Shown here in pieces: positions 10,150 through 19,001 of a stretch of 64,000 nucleotides of DNA (position 1 is the stretch's first letter; each line of letters starts with the position of its first letter). Below the pieces are notes generated by a model. The model worked only from the letters and a program-made list of their open reading frames with translations, searched no databases and had not been told where the DNA came from. The DNA lies in assembly GCF_012641275.1 (NCBI RefSeq), contig NZ_JABAIA010000001.1, positions 744,001 to 808,000 of the forward strand. The letters run 5' to 3'. This stretch comes from Chitinophaga varians. GTDB lineage: Bacteria > Bacteroidota > Bacteroidia > Chitinophagales > Chitinophagaceae. The position numbers and the translations under genes were made by a program.

Positions 10150-12051
10150 TTACTGCTGTGCGGCTATCGCCTCCTTCAAATTATCTATCGGCGGACGGTT
10201 CAGCTCATACCCTGAATAACCGAAGTTTTGATTCAATCGTCCTTCCCTGTTGGCATCTATATCTGACTGCGGCACCGGCCACAGTATGTGATAGGGGCTC
10301 GCCGTGAACACGGCACCGTACGTGGTTTTTACGCCTTTGTTATAAAAGTTGTTATACCTGCTTACGCGTTCGTACCAGTAGCTGCTCCGGGAGAGATCTT
10401 CTACGGTGTATGTCTTGCCAAACTCGTCGGCCTTATGGGTTGTTGCGAAGATGTAGGATACGCGGCTAAGCTCCATATGCCGTAACTCTTCATAGAAAAG
10501 CTCTCTCGCTCTTTCGTCCATAATGGTTCCCATATTTATGTCAGCGGCGGTGTACATCTTTGTGCAACGTGCGCGGCGGCGGATGGCGTTCACATCTTCA
10601 GCAGCCAAGCCCAGCTCCCCTTTCCAGAAATAGGCTTCAGCCCGGAGCAGGTATGTTTCCGCGAGGCGGTAGATGTACCAGTCACTGGCGCCGCCGTTGT
10701 AGCTGTCCACGGTTTCATTCCTGGGTGATTCGATCCATATCTTGTAATGAGGCCATTCGAACCATGTTCTGATGGTATCCGCTACCAGCAGTTTTCCGGC
10801 GCTGTTGTACTTCTGTAGCGGCTTGCCGTAGTAAGGGTCTCTATCGGTGAGCAATGCGGGATTGTTGTATACCATGTCTTCCATGCGCATCCAGTTGCCG
10901 GTACTGGTACTGTGACGAAGATCGTCCTGATCGTCCCAGATGGTATTGGTGCTGTACCAGGTGGGCCTGGTGATGGCTACGCCCCTGCCGTAGGTTTTGC
11001 GCAGGTCTATCTTATCACGCGTCAGTGCGTAGCTGGTGCTCATGCCTGGTTTGCCGGAAGGAGTGCTGATCAGTTGATTGCCGGAGCCGGAAATAAAAGG
11101 AACGGCGTTCCTCATGCTGTAGATATCGATGCGGCTGTTGGCAAAGTCTTCCCGGCTGATGACATTGTAGATCGTCTCCTTATTGGCAGCAATAGATTTA
11201 TTGGGGCCGCGGTGTAAGTCCCATATCACGTTCCTTGTGATGTTATGAACGGCAGGCATGGGGTTGACAAATGTGCCGAACGGCGCTGTCATCAGGGAAT
11301 AACCGGCACTGTTGATGAGCGTGTTGGCCACTGCGATGGCGTTATCAAACTGTCCGGCGGCCAGGTAACATTTGATCAGCAGCTGCTGACAGGCGCCTTT
11401 ATTCACCATGCCGAAATCTGCGTTGGCCGGTACGTACTTCACGGCAAACTCCATGTCAGCGATGAGCTGTTGTAATATTACTTCCCGTTTGGTGGAACGG
11501 AAATTGAACTTGGGCGTAGTGATTTCTTTGGTCAGCAAGGGGATGTCTCCGAAATCAAATATCAGCCACAGGTAACGGAAAGACCGGTGGAAATAAGCCA
11601 TTCCCATCATCTGGTTGCGTAGTGTGGAATCCAGTCCTGGTACCCTGTCCAAGTTAGACACGATCGTATTGGCGTATTTAATGCCTTTATATCCTTCAAA
11701 CCAAAAAAAATTGATTTTATTCGTGTTCACATCATTGTTATTGGAAATGGGGGTGATCATTGCGTTCAGGTCCTGCGCCGGGCCTGACTTATCAGTGGTA
11801 CCATTTACCGCTACTTCCGAAAACAGCAGGTCCGTGAGTATGGGTGCTCCCTCTCCTGTCCATACATAGGTAAGATTTCTGTTACAGCTGCTGATAGCGG
11901 CCTGTAATCCTTCTTTGGAAGTAAATGTAATAGAGGGTTCATAAAAAGACAGCGGATCGGGCTTCAACCAGCCTTTTGAACAACTTAACGGTAATTGTAA
12001 AGCAGCTCCCAGCAAGAGGATGCTTACAGTTTTATGAATGGTGATCTTCAT
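10150..12051 (-). CDS. SusD/RagB family outer-membrane nutrient-binding lipoprotein
   Basis: The 633-residue lipoprotein has a lipobox (LSCS, Cys about residue 24) and the alpha-helical SusD fold typical of surface glycan- or peptide-binding partners of SusC. Visible family features are the N-terminal helical region, a TPR-like middle (NKGACQQLLIKCYLAAGQFDNAIAVAN split over helices) and the C-terminal block with RLAETYLLRAEAYFWKG and ELFYEELRHMELSR. The stop of susC lies 21 bp upstream, so the two are one operon. No glycoside hydrolase or peptidase is encoded with it, so the substrate cannot be predicted. SusD acts as the lid that closes over the SusC barrel. Confidence 0.95.
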   Translation of the reverse strand: MKITIHKTVSILLLGAALQLPLSCSKGWLKPDPLSFYEPSITFTSKEGLQAAISSCNRNLTYVWTGEGAPILTDLLFSEVAVNGTTDKSGPAQDLNAMITPISNNNDVNTNKINFFWFEGYKGIKYANTIVSNLDRVPGLDSTLRNQMMGMAYFHRSFRYLWLIFDFGDIPLLTKEITTPKFNFRSTKREVILQQLIADMEFAVKYVPANADFGMVNKGACQQLLIKCYLAAGQFDNAIAVANTLINSAGYSLMTAPFGTFVNPMPAVHNITRNVIWDLHRGPNKSIAANKETIYNVISREDFANSRIDIYSMRNAVPFISGSGNQLISTPSGKPGMSTSYALTRDKIDLRKTYGRGVAITRPTWYSTNTIWDDQDDLRHSTSTGNWMRMEDMVYNNPALLTDRDPYYGKPLQKYNSAGKLLVADTIRTWFEWPHYKIWIESPRNETVDSYNGGASDWYIYRLAETYLLRAEAYFWKGELGLAAEDVNAIRRRARCTKMYTAADINMGTIMDERARELFYEELRHMELSRVSYIFATTHKADEFGKTYTVEDLSRSSYWYERVSRYNNFYNKGVKTTYGAVFTASPYHILWPVPQSDIDANREGRLNQNFGYSGYELNRPPIDNLKEAIAAQQ

Positions 12052-12072
12052 TGTAACACGTTTTAATCATTT

Positions 12073-15000
12073 TTAAAAAGTAGCGGTAAGGCCGACTGTA
12101 TAATACCTTGGCATGAGGGAAGTTGTCTCCGGGTCCCAGTACTCCCATTCTTTTGCCCATACCGCCACATTGCGGATACCTGCGTATATTTTAAACTGGC
12201 TCATGTCCAGCCTTTTTGCTACACTGGCCGGCAGCGAGTAGGAAACGGAAACGTTGTCCAGTCGGATGTAGGTTTTATCGATGATACGCGGCGGTGTTAT
12301 GTTCTGTACGTTCGTGGAATTCAGGCGGGCATAGGTATTGGACGGATTGTCCGGCGTCCAGTATTTTCTGACATAGGAATTAGTCCTGTCCGTACCGGCG
12401 CCGAAATTATTCAGGTAGTCTGTAGATGCCTGCTTATGGCCCCAGTTCGAATATATATTGAAAGAGAAATCGAAGTTCCTGAACAACGTAAAATCGTTGC
12501 GCAGCGTCCAGCGGAAGCGTGGCGTAGTAGAGCCAAGAAACTGTTTATCTGCATTGGTATATTTCCCGTCATTGTTAACATCCTCAACTTTTACATCGCC
12601 GGGTATTTCACCATAGCGGGCAGCCTGGTCTCTTTCACTCTCCTGCCATATGCCCAATACGCGGTAGTTCCAGATAGAGCTGATATCCCGGCCAATGAAC
12701 CATCCGTTTGAGATATCGCTGATTTCTCTGGAGCCGACTACTTTACCGTCTGCGTTCAATACGTCTTCATACGTGTAATAAAGGTGCCGCACCTCGTTTC
12801 TGTTAAAGAAGAAGCCTAACGTAGTAGACCATTCAAAGTTTTTCCGTTGCATATTCAGCGAGGTAAGACCCAGCTCGAAGCCTCTGTTGACCACTTCTCC
12901 CAGATTGGTGGTCACATTGCTAAAACCGGTAAAGTCAGGGAGGGACTGGTTCATCAGCAGGTCTGTGGTAGGCATATAGTATACTTCCATATTGCCGGTG
13001 ATGCGGTTGTTCAGGAAGCCGAAGTCCAGCCCGATGTTCCAGGAGGAGGTGGCTTCCCATTTCAGGTCGTAGTTGGCCATCCGGTCTACGTATAGCTGTG
13101 ACAGTTCGTATACCGTACCGTTCGTTTGTACGTATGCGTAGCGCCCGGCGCCGGTAGTAAGATTGGAGAGCGCCTGGTATATGCCGATGGAGCGATTGCC
13201 GTTCATGCCCCAGGACAGGCGCAGTTTACCGGTGCTCATAGGTTTCCAGTGAAAGAATTTTTCATCTGCGAAGTTCCAGGCAAATGCGAGGGATGGGAAT
13301 GTGGCCCTTGGATTGGACACACCGAACGCGGAATATCCATCCCTGCGGACAGAGGCTGTCAGCATATATTTGTTGTCGTAGGAATAAAATACGCGGGCCA
13401 TTAATGCGTCCCCGGTGCTTCGCTGGTCGCTGCTGCTGACGGTGGTCTTCAGCGGATTGGCAGCTCCGATGTTATGGAACCCCAATGCATCCGTGGGAGA
13501 AAAGTCACGGGCAGTAACGCTTTCATTCCAGGATTGATGCTCTTCTGCGTTCTGCAGCAACGTCACCTTTACATGGTGTTTCTGTTCGAAGGTATAATCC
13601 CATGAAATGATATTATCTATCTGCCAGTCAAAATTCTTCGTGTTCTCCCGGATTACTTTTCCGTTGTCAGACCACAAAGGGTTCTGGGATGATTCGTGAT
13701 ACCTGTTGTAGAACCACTGCATACGCGGGGAAAAATTCAGCTGGTAAGTGATTTTAAAAGGCAATTTGATGGTTTGATAAAGCGTGGTGTTTAAAACCGT
13801 GTATCCTTTTTGCAGTTCCTTGTACTGGTTGCTGAAAGCGGAGTTGGTACCCTGACTAACACTGGCTCCCATGGGGTAAGGGTCCAGCTTTCCGTTTTCA
13901 TCATAGGGCAGCGCGAAAGGTGAGTTGTTGATGATCTGTCCTCCCCAGTCCACCGCGAAATTACCATCTGAGCGGTCCTGAAAATTGATGTTCACGCCAG
14001 TATGCATCCATTTGTTGATTCTCCCGTCCAGCTTGATATTGGCGCGATAGGCGCGGTATTTATCTCCTACCACAATACTTTCATTGTTCAGATATCCCAA
14101 TGACATATAATAATTCAGCACGTCCCTGTTTCTTCCGGAGAAGCTCACGTTGTAGTCCTGTTGCAGTCCGCGCTGAAAGGAGCCGTCAAACCAGTCATAG
14201 GTTTTACCGTTGGCGTAGTTCTGCCGTTCTTTATCGAACAGGCCGATGCGTCGCAGCCATATATCGTCAGGGTCGCCGGTGAGTGCGTCATAGGCGCGCC
14301 AGTCTGCCATGGTGATGCCGTATTTTGCCAGGTTCGCTTCTGTAGGCCGTGCATATTTGGCGGGTGTGGCCCATCTTGTTGTGCTGTTGAACAGATCGGT
14401 GCGATAGTTCAGATATCCCTGCGCATCGTATACCTCTCGTTTACGGCCTTGCGTAGCGATGCCTGTATTAGCGCTGAAGCGGATAGCGGGTTTGTCAGTG
14501 GTGCCTTTTTTTGTGGTGATGATCACTACGCCATTGGCTGATTTGGCCCCGTAGATGGCCGCTGCGGACGCATCTTTCAGCACATCAAAATGTTCTATGT
14601 CCTGTGGGTTTATTTCTGACAGTTCCCCGAAGAATATGACGCCGTCCAATACGATGAGCGGGTCGTTGCTGGCGTTTAAAGACCGCTGCCCCCTGATGAG
14701 CAGGTCACCTCCGCCTTTGGCTGATGTGTTTTGTCCTACGTACAACCCCGGAACACCGCTTCGTAGCAGGTCCTGCACAGAGCGGGGACTTTCCTTTTCC
14801 AGCCTGGCGGTTTTAAGTTGACTGATAGCGCCTGTCAGGTCTTTCTTCCGCATGGAGCCGTATCCGACGACGACGACTTCACTGATGCGCTGCTCGCGGC
14901 TTTTCAGTTCCACCAACAATGAAAAATCCGCACCGGGTTTCAGGTTATATCCGCTCAGCGTTTGATTTTCAAATCCGATGTAGGAAAAGGAAAAAGAATA

Positions 15001-15246
15001 CCCCGGGCCGGATGGCAATCGATTGAAATTAAAGACACCATTACTGTCTGTTTGTACAGAAGCAGAAAAGTTGTTGGTGGCATTTTTAACTGTAACGCTA
15101 ACACCCCAGAGGGCTTGTCCTGTTGCTTCATTTTTAACGATACCGGTAACGTCTGCACGTTTTTGCCGGGCGTGAAGGAACAGAGGGGAAAGGCAAAGCA
15201 GTACCGCTATGCCCAGCAAGGCATACGTGGAATTCCATTTTTTCAT
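12073..15246 (-). CDS. SusC/RagA family TonB-dependent outer-membrane transporter
   Basis: The 1057-residue protein has a signal peptide (residues 1-27) and a carboxypeptidase-regulatory-like beta-sandwich (about 30-115). The SusC box follows (SEVVVVGYGSMRKKDLTGAI), then the plug (DLLIRGQRSLNASNDPLIVLDG, in part) and a beta-barrel ending in an aromatic residue (TVGLTATF). It imports a substrate captured by SusD, driven by TonB. There is no STN signalling domain between the signal peptide and the beta-sandwich, although the operon includes a sigma/FecR pair that in many systems is triggered through such a domain. The intergenic gap to fecR (91 bp) contains an inverted repeat, so susC may have its own promoter. 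Confidence 0.95.
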   Translation of the reverse strand: MKKWNSTYALLGIAVLLCLSPLFLHARQKRADVTGIVKNEATGQALWGVSVTVKNATNNFSASVQTDSNGVFNFNRLPSGPGYSFSFSYIGFENQTLSGYNLKPGADFSLLVELKSREQRISEVVVVGYGSMRKKDLTGAISQLKTARLEKESPRSVQDLLRSGVPGLYVGQNTSAKGGGDLLIRGQRSLNASNDPLIVLDGVIFFGELSEINPQDIEHFDVLKDASAAAIYGAKSANGVVIITTKKGTTDKPAIRFSANTGIATQGRKREVYDAQGYLNYRTDLFNSTTRWATPAKYARPTEANLAKYGITMADWRAYDALTGDPDDIWLRRIGLFDKERQNYANGKTYDWFDGSFQRGLQQDYNVSFSGRNRDVLNYYMSLGYLNNESIVVGDKYRAYRANIKLDGRINKWMHTGVNINFQDRSDGNFAVDWGGQIINNSPFALPYDENGKLDPYPMGASVSQGTNSAFSNQYKELQKGYTVLNTTLYQTIKLPFKITYQLNFSPRMQWFYNRYHESSQNPLWSDNGKVIRENTKNFDWQIDNIISWDYTFEQKHHVKVTLLQNAEEHQSWNESVTARDFSPTDALGFHNIGAANPLKTTVSSSDQRSTGDALMARVFYSYDNKYMLTASVRRDGYSAFGVSNPRATFPSLAFAWNFADEKFFHWKPMSTGKLRLSWGMNGNRSIGIYQALSNLTTGAGRYAYVQTNGTVYELSQLYVDRMANYDLKWEATSSWNIGLDFGFLNNRITGNMEVYYMPTTDLLMNQSLPDFTGFSNVTTNLGEVVNRGFELGLTSLNMQRKNFEWSTTLGFFFNRNEVRHLYYTYEDVLNADGKVVGSREISDISNGWFIGRDISSIWNYRVLGIWQESERDQAARYGEIPGDVKVEDVNNDGKYTNADKQFLGSTTPRFRWTLRNDFTLFRNFDFSFNIYSNWGHKQASTDYLNNFGAGTDRTNSYVRKYWTPDNPSNTYARLNSTNVQNITPPRIIDKTYIRLDNVSVSYSLPASVAKRLDMSQFKIYAGIRNVAVWAKEWEYWDPETTSLMPRYYTVGLTATF

Positions 15247-15289
15247 TGTAGAACGCTGTCTTAATTAAGTTAGGCAATAAAGCGCCCCT

Positions 15290-15310
15290 CGTTGCATGAT
15301 GCAACGTTGC
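15290..15310 (-). promoter_or_regulatory. Inverted repeat with three GTTGC half-sites between fecR and susC
   Basis: CGTTGCAT at 15290-15297 pairs with ATGCAACG at 15299-15306 around a single base. The right arm then forms a second palindrome, GCAACGTTGC, at 15301-15310. The site is about 45-65 bp upstream of the susC start. It could be an operator for susC, or a hairpin that attenuates transcription coming from fecR. There is no T-tract, so it is a poor terminator. Confidence 0.45.
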
Positions 15311-15337
15311 GGGATACTGATATCTGTATTATTTTGG

Positions 15338-16420
15338 TTAATGTTTCCTGCTGATGATATAGCTGCCTTCTTTTTTCTCTATGGTTAGATGGTTGAGCAA
15401 TGCTATATCTTTTAATATCGTTTCCAGTGAATCTGTTTTATGTAATCTTCCTGAGAAGTATTTCTGTTGTAAGTCAGCGGGATAATAATAAATATCTACC
15501 TGGTAATAACTGCTTAACTGGTCCAACACTTCGGAAAGCTGTGATGCGTCAAAGGTATACCAGTCGGGCCGATGGACAGTACGGGCGTTCCTGTTGGCAG
15601 GACCAGCTTTCACCAATTGCTGCGCAGGCATGCTGTGCCGGACGCTTGCCAGCATCGTGACCTTGTTATAAGTCAGCACATCACCGGGCACCAGTACCAC
15701 CCTGCTTTTCCAATTGGTATGCAGGGAATCCGCTGCTGCCGCCTGCACCTTGCCTTCATGCAACATTACCGTTATCACATCACTCTCAGCAAAGGCCTGT
15801 ACGGTGAACGAAGTGCCCAGCACGGTAGTAGCCAGCTGGTCTGCATATACCACAAATGGCCTGCTCTTATCTCCGGCCACCTTAAACAACGCTTCGCCTG
15901 AGAGCTGCACTATCCGTTCCTTTTGCGAAAGAAAACGTTCATAAAACCGGATGCTGCTGTTGGGCGACAACAACACTTCAGAGTTGTCAGCCAGCAGGAT
16001 GCTCACTGGTTTATCAGCGGTATTTTTTCTTTCCGTCATCCGTTCAGTGGCTGCAGCAGCCGTTTCGTGTGTAGCCTTCAACGGTGTTGAAGCGGGCCGG
16101 AACAGCCACAGCAGTCCCACCGCCAGCCCGGCCGATGCCGCAGCGGCCAGCCAGATGACCGGTGTTTTCCGCTTTTCCCTCAAAGTGTTGCTGCTGACCG
16201 CTTTGAACATCTTTTCAGAAAGTGCCGGATCTACCTCTGCATTTGCCATAAAGCCGTCCCAGTCTTCCTCGGTCATGTACTTGTTCCACTCTTCGGGACT
16301 ATTACGAAAATATTCCAGCACCCGCCTCCGCTCATCGTCGCTGCATTCGTTCCTGAAATATCGGTCAATTAGTTCCCTTGGTATCATTTTCGGCTTGGAT
16401 AATGAGGTGCCTTCATTCAT
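15338..16420 (-). CDS. FecR family anti-sigma factor
   Basis: This 360-residue protein has a cytoplasmic N-terminal domain, one transmembrane helix (about residues 88-106) and a periplasmic FecR domain (about 140-245, with DNSEVLLSPNSSIRF and LGTSFTVQAF). A DUF4974-type C-terminal domain follows (about 290-358, with QLSEVLDQLSSYYQVDIYY). FecR proteins hold or activate the partner ECF sigma factor in response to an outer-membrane transporter. Here the sigma gene lies 49 bp upstream and susC 91 bp downstream. The transporter lacks an STN domain, so how it would signal to this FecR is unclear. Confidence 0.93.
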   Translation of the reverse strand: MNEGTSLSKPKMIPRELIDRYFRNECSDDERRRVLEYFRNSPEEWNKYMTEEDWDGFMANAEVDPALSEKMFKAVSSNTLREKRKTPVIWLAAAASAGLAVGLLWLFRPASTPLKATHETAAAATERMTERKNTADKPVSILLADNSEVLLSPNSSIRFYERFLSQKERIVQLSGEALFKVAGDKSRPFVVYADQLATTVLGTSFTVQAFAESDVITVMLHEGKVQAAAADSLHTNWKSRVVLVPGDVLTYNKVTMLASVRHSMPAQQLVKAGPANRNARTVHRPDWYTFDASQLSEVLDQLSSYYQVDIYYYPADLQQKYFSGRLHKTDSLETILKDIALLNHLTIEKKEGSYIISRKH

Positions 16421-16469
16421 ATATCGTTTGAAAAAAGGGCATCCCCTAATGAGAAGATAAAAATTTTTT

Positions 16470-17018
16470 TTAGCGCAGGAACAAGAGGACCAACAGCATC
16501 AGCGATTTTCTTAAATGCTTGATAGCAAGCGCCATATGATTTTCCACCGTTTTAACAGACAAGGACAGTAATGCTGCAATCTCTTTATAGGATTTAAATT
16601 CGTAGCGGCTAAGCTCAAACACCCTTCTCCTGACAGGCGGCATGTTGCCCACAGCGTGTTTTATGCGCTGCTGCAGCTCCTTCACTTCCACCGTGTCATT
16701 ACCATACCAGGCTTCGTTTTCCGCTGGTTTCTCCAGCTTCAGCACCCTTTCCCTGACAGCATCCTTCCTGAACAGGTCAATACAGGTAGCGCGGGCCATG
16801 TGGAACAACAGCTTTCCTACCTGGTCCGATTCGTTTAGCTGTTCCCGGTAGTTCCATAATTTGATGAATGTGATCTGGGTGGTTTCCTCAGCGATATATT
16901 GGGAATTCGTTTTGGACAGGACATATAGATATACCTTCCGGTGATATTCATTGAACAGTTCTCTGAAAACGGAAGTATTTCCTTCTTTCAATGCTTTGAT
17001 CGTATGAAACGTGGACAT
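16470..17018 (-). CDS. ECF-type RNA polymerase sigma factor
   Basis: The 182-residue protein shows sigma-70 region 2 (about residues 10-80, with ETTQITFIKLWNYREQL and ATCIDLFRKDA) and region 4 (about 115-170, with PPVRRRVFELSRYEFKSYKEIAALLSLSVKTVE split across it). This is the usual Bacteroidota ECF family paired with FecR and SusC/SusD. It is the first gene of the locus and probably directs transcription of susC and susD. A perfect inverted repeat sits just upstream of the start codon. The very C-terminus is hydrophobic (LMLLVLLFLR). Confidence 0.93.
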   Translation of the reverse strand: MSTFHTIKALKEGNTSVFRELFNEYHRKVYLYVLSKTNSQYIAEETTQITFIKLWNYREQLNESDQVGKLLFHMARATCIDLFRKDAVRERVLKLEKPAENEAWYGNDTVEVKELQQRIKHAVGNMPPVRRRVFELSRYEFKSYKEIAALLSLSVKTVENHMALAIKHLRKSLMLLVLLFLR

Positions 17019-17027
17019 GATCTAAAT

Positions 17028-17049
17028 ATAGGAAATCACTATTTCCTAT
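17028..17049 (-). promoter_or_regulatory. Inverted repeat at the sigma factor promoter
   Basis: ATAGGAAAT (17028-17036) and ATTTCCTAT (17041-17049) form a perfect 9-bp dyad with a 4-nt spacer. It begins 10 bp upstream of the sigma gene ATG. Its sequence suggests an operator or a 5'-UTR hairpin that could hinder translation initiation. On the minus strand the base run TATATTTAG just after the dyad resembles a TAnnTTTG box. Confidence 0.5.
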
Positions 17050-17102
17050 CTAAAATACAAAAAAAGGGATGGGAAGCGGTAATATTTTTTATCTAAAAAA
17101 AG

Positions 17103-17144
17103 AGCGCCGGAAGCAGTATGATGAATTATACTGCTTTCGGCGCT
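17103..17144 (-). terminator. Intrinsic terminator of the NmrA-like gene
   Basis: A 17-bp stem with one G-T wobble (17103-17119 with 17128-17144) is followed on the minus strand by CTTTTTTTAG, a proper T-tract. It lies about 20 bp past the stop of the reductase gene. Confidence 0.85.
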
Positions 17145-17164
17145 TGTGTTGCCATTCCTTCGGT

Positions 17165-17866
17165 TTAATACCCAATGGTAAAACGTCTTTGTACAAACTG
17201 CGGCAATTCTGCCTCATCTATCAGTGCAATGGCACAATCTTCGAAAGATATGCGGCTTTTGCCGTCGGCATCCCGCACAGGCTGATCGCCACCTAATCTG
17301 AATCTGCCGGTACGCTCACCAGGGTAGATGTTTTCAGCAGGACTAAGATATGTCCAGCGCCGGTTGGAAAGACGGTAGGTATTTAATGCGTCCCGGTGGC
17401 CACGAACCGCCAATGCATATTCCCGCGGGAGCCCCAGTTCTTCCAATGTGGCATGCAATTCTTCCGTAGTATCCGCCAGTGTACGACCCGGCTCGATTTC
17501 CAGGCTGCCGGCGCCACCTACCACGATCAGGCGCAATGCAGGATATTGCGCCATCGCCTTCAGCAGATTTCCGGCCACCGTAGCATATACCGTCGGGGTC
17601 TGAACAGACTGCCGGACCGTATCAGCCATGTCTTTGGAGGCATTGCCGGGTTGATATAAACTGATCAATACATCGAGTCCTTCCATAGCGGCGGCAATAC
17701 TGTTGAGATCAAAGACGTCGGCCTCTTTCCAGCTGACATTTTTTCTTTCTTCTGAGATCAATGAAATGTTGCGGGTAAATGCAGTTACATGATGCCCTCT
17801 GTTTAATGCCTCGATCAACGTGCGTTGACCGATATTGCCTGTTGCTCCGATAATTCCAATATTCAT
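17165..17866 (-). CDS. NAD(P)-binding NmrA/SDR-a5-like oxidoreductase
   Basis: The 233-residue protein opens with a Rossmann dinucleotide-binding motif (MNIGIIGATGNIGQRTL, GxxGxxG). It continues in the style of YwnB/NmrA-type atypical SDRs (HVTAFTRN, then VVGGAGSLE and YLSPAENIYPGERTG). I place the start at the Met just before this motif (17864-17866), because the longer open frame adds 16 residues unlike the family. Its substrate is unknown; relatives act as quinone or flavin reductases or redox sensors. It is divergent from the AraC regulator at 17998, which is a natural candidate for its control. Confidence 0.85.
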   Translation of the reverse strand: MNIGIIGATGNIGQRTLIEALNRGHHVTAFTRNISLISEERKNVSWKEADVFDLNSIAAAMEGLDVLISLYQPGNASKDMADTVRQSVQTPTVYATVAGNLLKAMAQYPALRLIVVGGAGSLEIEPGRTLADTTEELHATLEELGLPREYALAVRGHRDALNTYRLSNRRWTYLSPAENIYPGERTGRFRLGGDQPVRDADGKSRISFEDCAIALIDEAELPQFVQRRFTIGY

Positions 17867-17997
17867 AATTAATCTCTTTTTTTGTTTGCACCAAAGGTGG
17901 ATAATTAGCACCACTCTGCATTTGCCACTTTAGCCAATAACTATGCAAAAATGGACAAATCATTTTTAAGACTTATCATTGTTGAATATTTGCGGAT

Positions 17998-18963
17998 ATG
18001 AAAAAGACCAAACATGTCGTCATTTATCTGCCGCCGGATTTTTATTCGGCCATTGCTTCTTCTATTATAGAAATGCTGCTGGCGATCAATGAAATAAAAG
18101 GGGAAGAAATTTTTTCCGTGGAATTTGTATCGCGGCAGTCCCGTCCGGTGTCCCGCTCCGGTATCACCTTTCACGCCCGTACAAAACCTTCCCGGAAGAT
18201 GGACGTGCTGATATTGCTGGCAGGCATCTCGCTGGACACGACACTTCTTGCCGGTATCCTTAGGCGGGAAAGCAAATTTACCGGGCCACTGTTACAACAG
18301 GCTGTAGCTCAGCAAGCCATCATAGCAGGCACCTGTGGGGCAGGACTACTATTGGCACATCTGCATATATTAAATGGCAAACGGGCCACTGTAGCCTGGT
18401 GGGTCAAACATGAAGCGCAGCGTCTTTTTCCGGAAGTGCATTGGGAACCCTCCCGCATGGTAGTACGCCAGGGGCGCATCTATACGTCAGGCGCGGTATA
18501 TGGCGGCATGGACCTCCTATCTGCCGTACTGATTGATCTTGGCTTCGCCGAAGAAGAGAGGCAAGTGAGGAAAATCATGGCTATGCCCGCAGTACGACAG
18601 TTTCAGACACCCTATGAAATGCAGCCTTCAGAACTACAGCAGCACCCATTCGAAAAAAAGCTGGACGACATTGCTGCAGAAACAGGACTGGACACCTTAA
18701 CGGGAAAAATGATCGCACGAAAACTGACTGTATCCTACAGGACCCTATCCCGGAAATTCGCAGATGAATTAAGGCTTTCCCCCGCGAAATGGTTGCAACA
18801 GAAACGCCTGGACGCCGCCAAAGCCTTGCTGGAAACAACAACACTAAACATCAGCGAGATATGCTACCAGGTAGGTTATCAGGACCTTGCCTCCTTTTCA
18901 CGGCTTTTTGTCAGGACAACAGGCATGACGCCCGGAGAATTCCGGCGACAGGTGACCCGGTGA
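17998..18963 (+). CDS. GlxA-type AraC family transcriptional regulator with DJ-1/PfpI domain
   Basis: Residues 1-170 form a DJ-1/PfpI-like domain (MDVLILLAGISLDT and the elbow AGTCGAGLLLAHL). Residues 215-320 form the AraC helix-turn-helix pair (ARKLTVSYRTLSRKF and ISEICYQVGYQDLASFSRLF). GlxA-type regulators usually activate nearby genes, often for oxidoreductases, in response to small molecules that remain unknown. The divergent neighbour is the NmrA-like reductase, with a 131-bp shared promoter region. Confidence 0.92.
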   Translation: MKKTKHVVIYLPPDFYSAIASSIIEMLLAINEIKGEEIFSVEFVSRQSRPVSRSGITFHARTKPSRKMDVLILLAGISLDTTLLAGILRRESKFTGPLLQQAVAQQAIIAGTCGAGLLLAHLHILNGKRATVAWWVKHEAQRLFPEVHWEPSRMVVRQGRIYTSGAVYGGMDLLSAVLIDLGFAEEERQVRKIMAMPAVRQFQTPYEMQPSELQQHPFEKKLDDIAAETGLDTLTGKMIARKLTVSYRTLSRKFADELRLSPAKWLQQKRLDAAKALLETTTLNISEICYQVGYQDLASFSRLFVRTTGMTPGEFRRQVTR

Positions 18964-19001
18964 GGTAATATTCTTTGATTGCCGGCAACAAACACCAGGT
19001 A

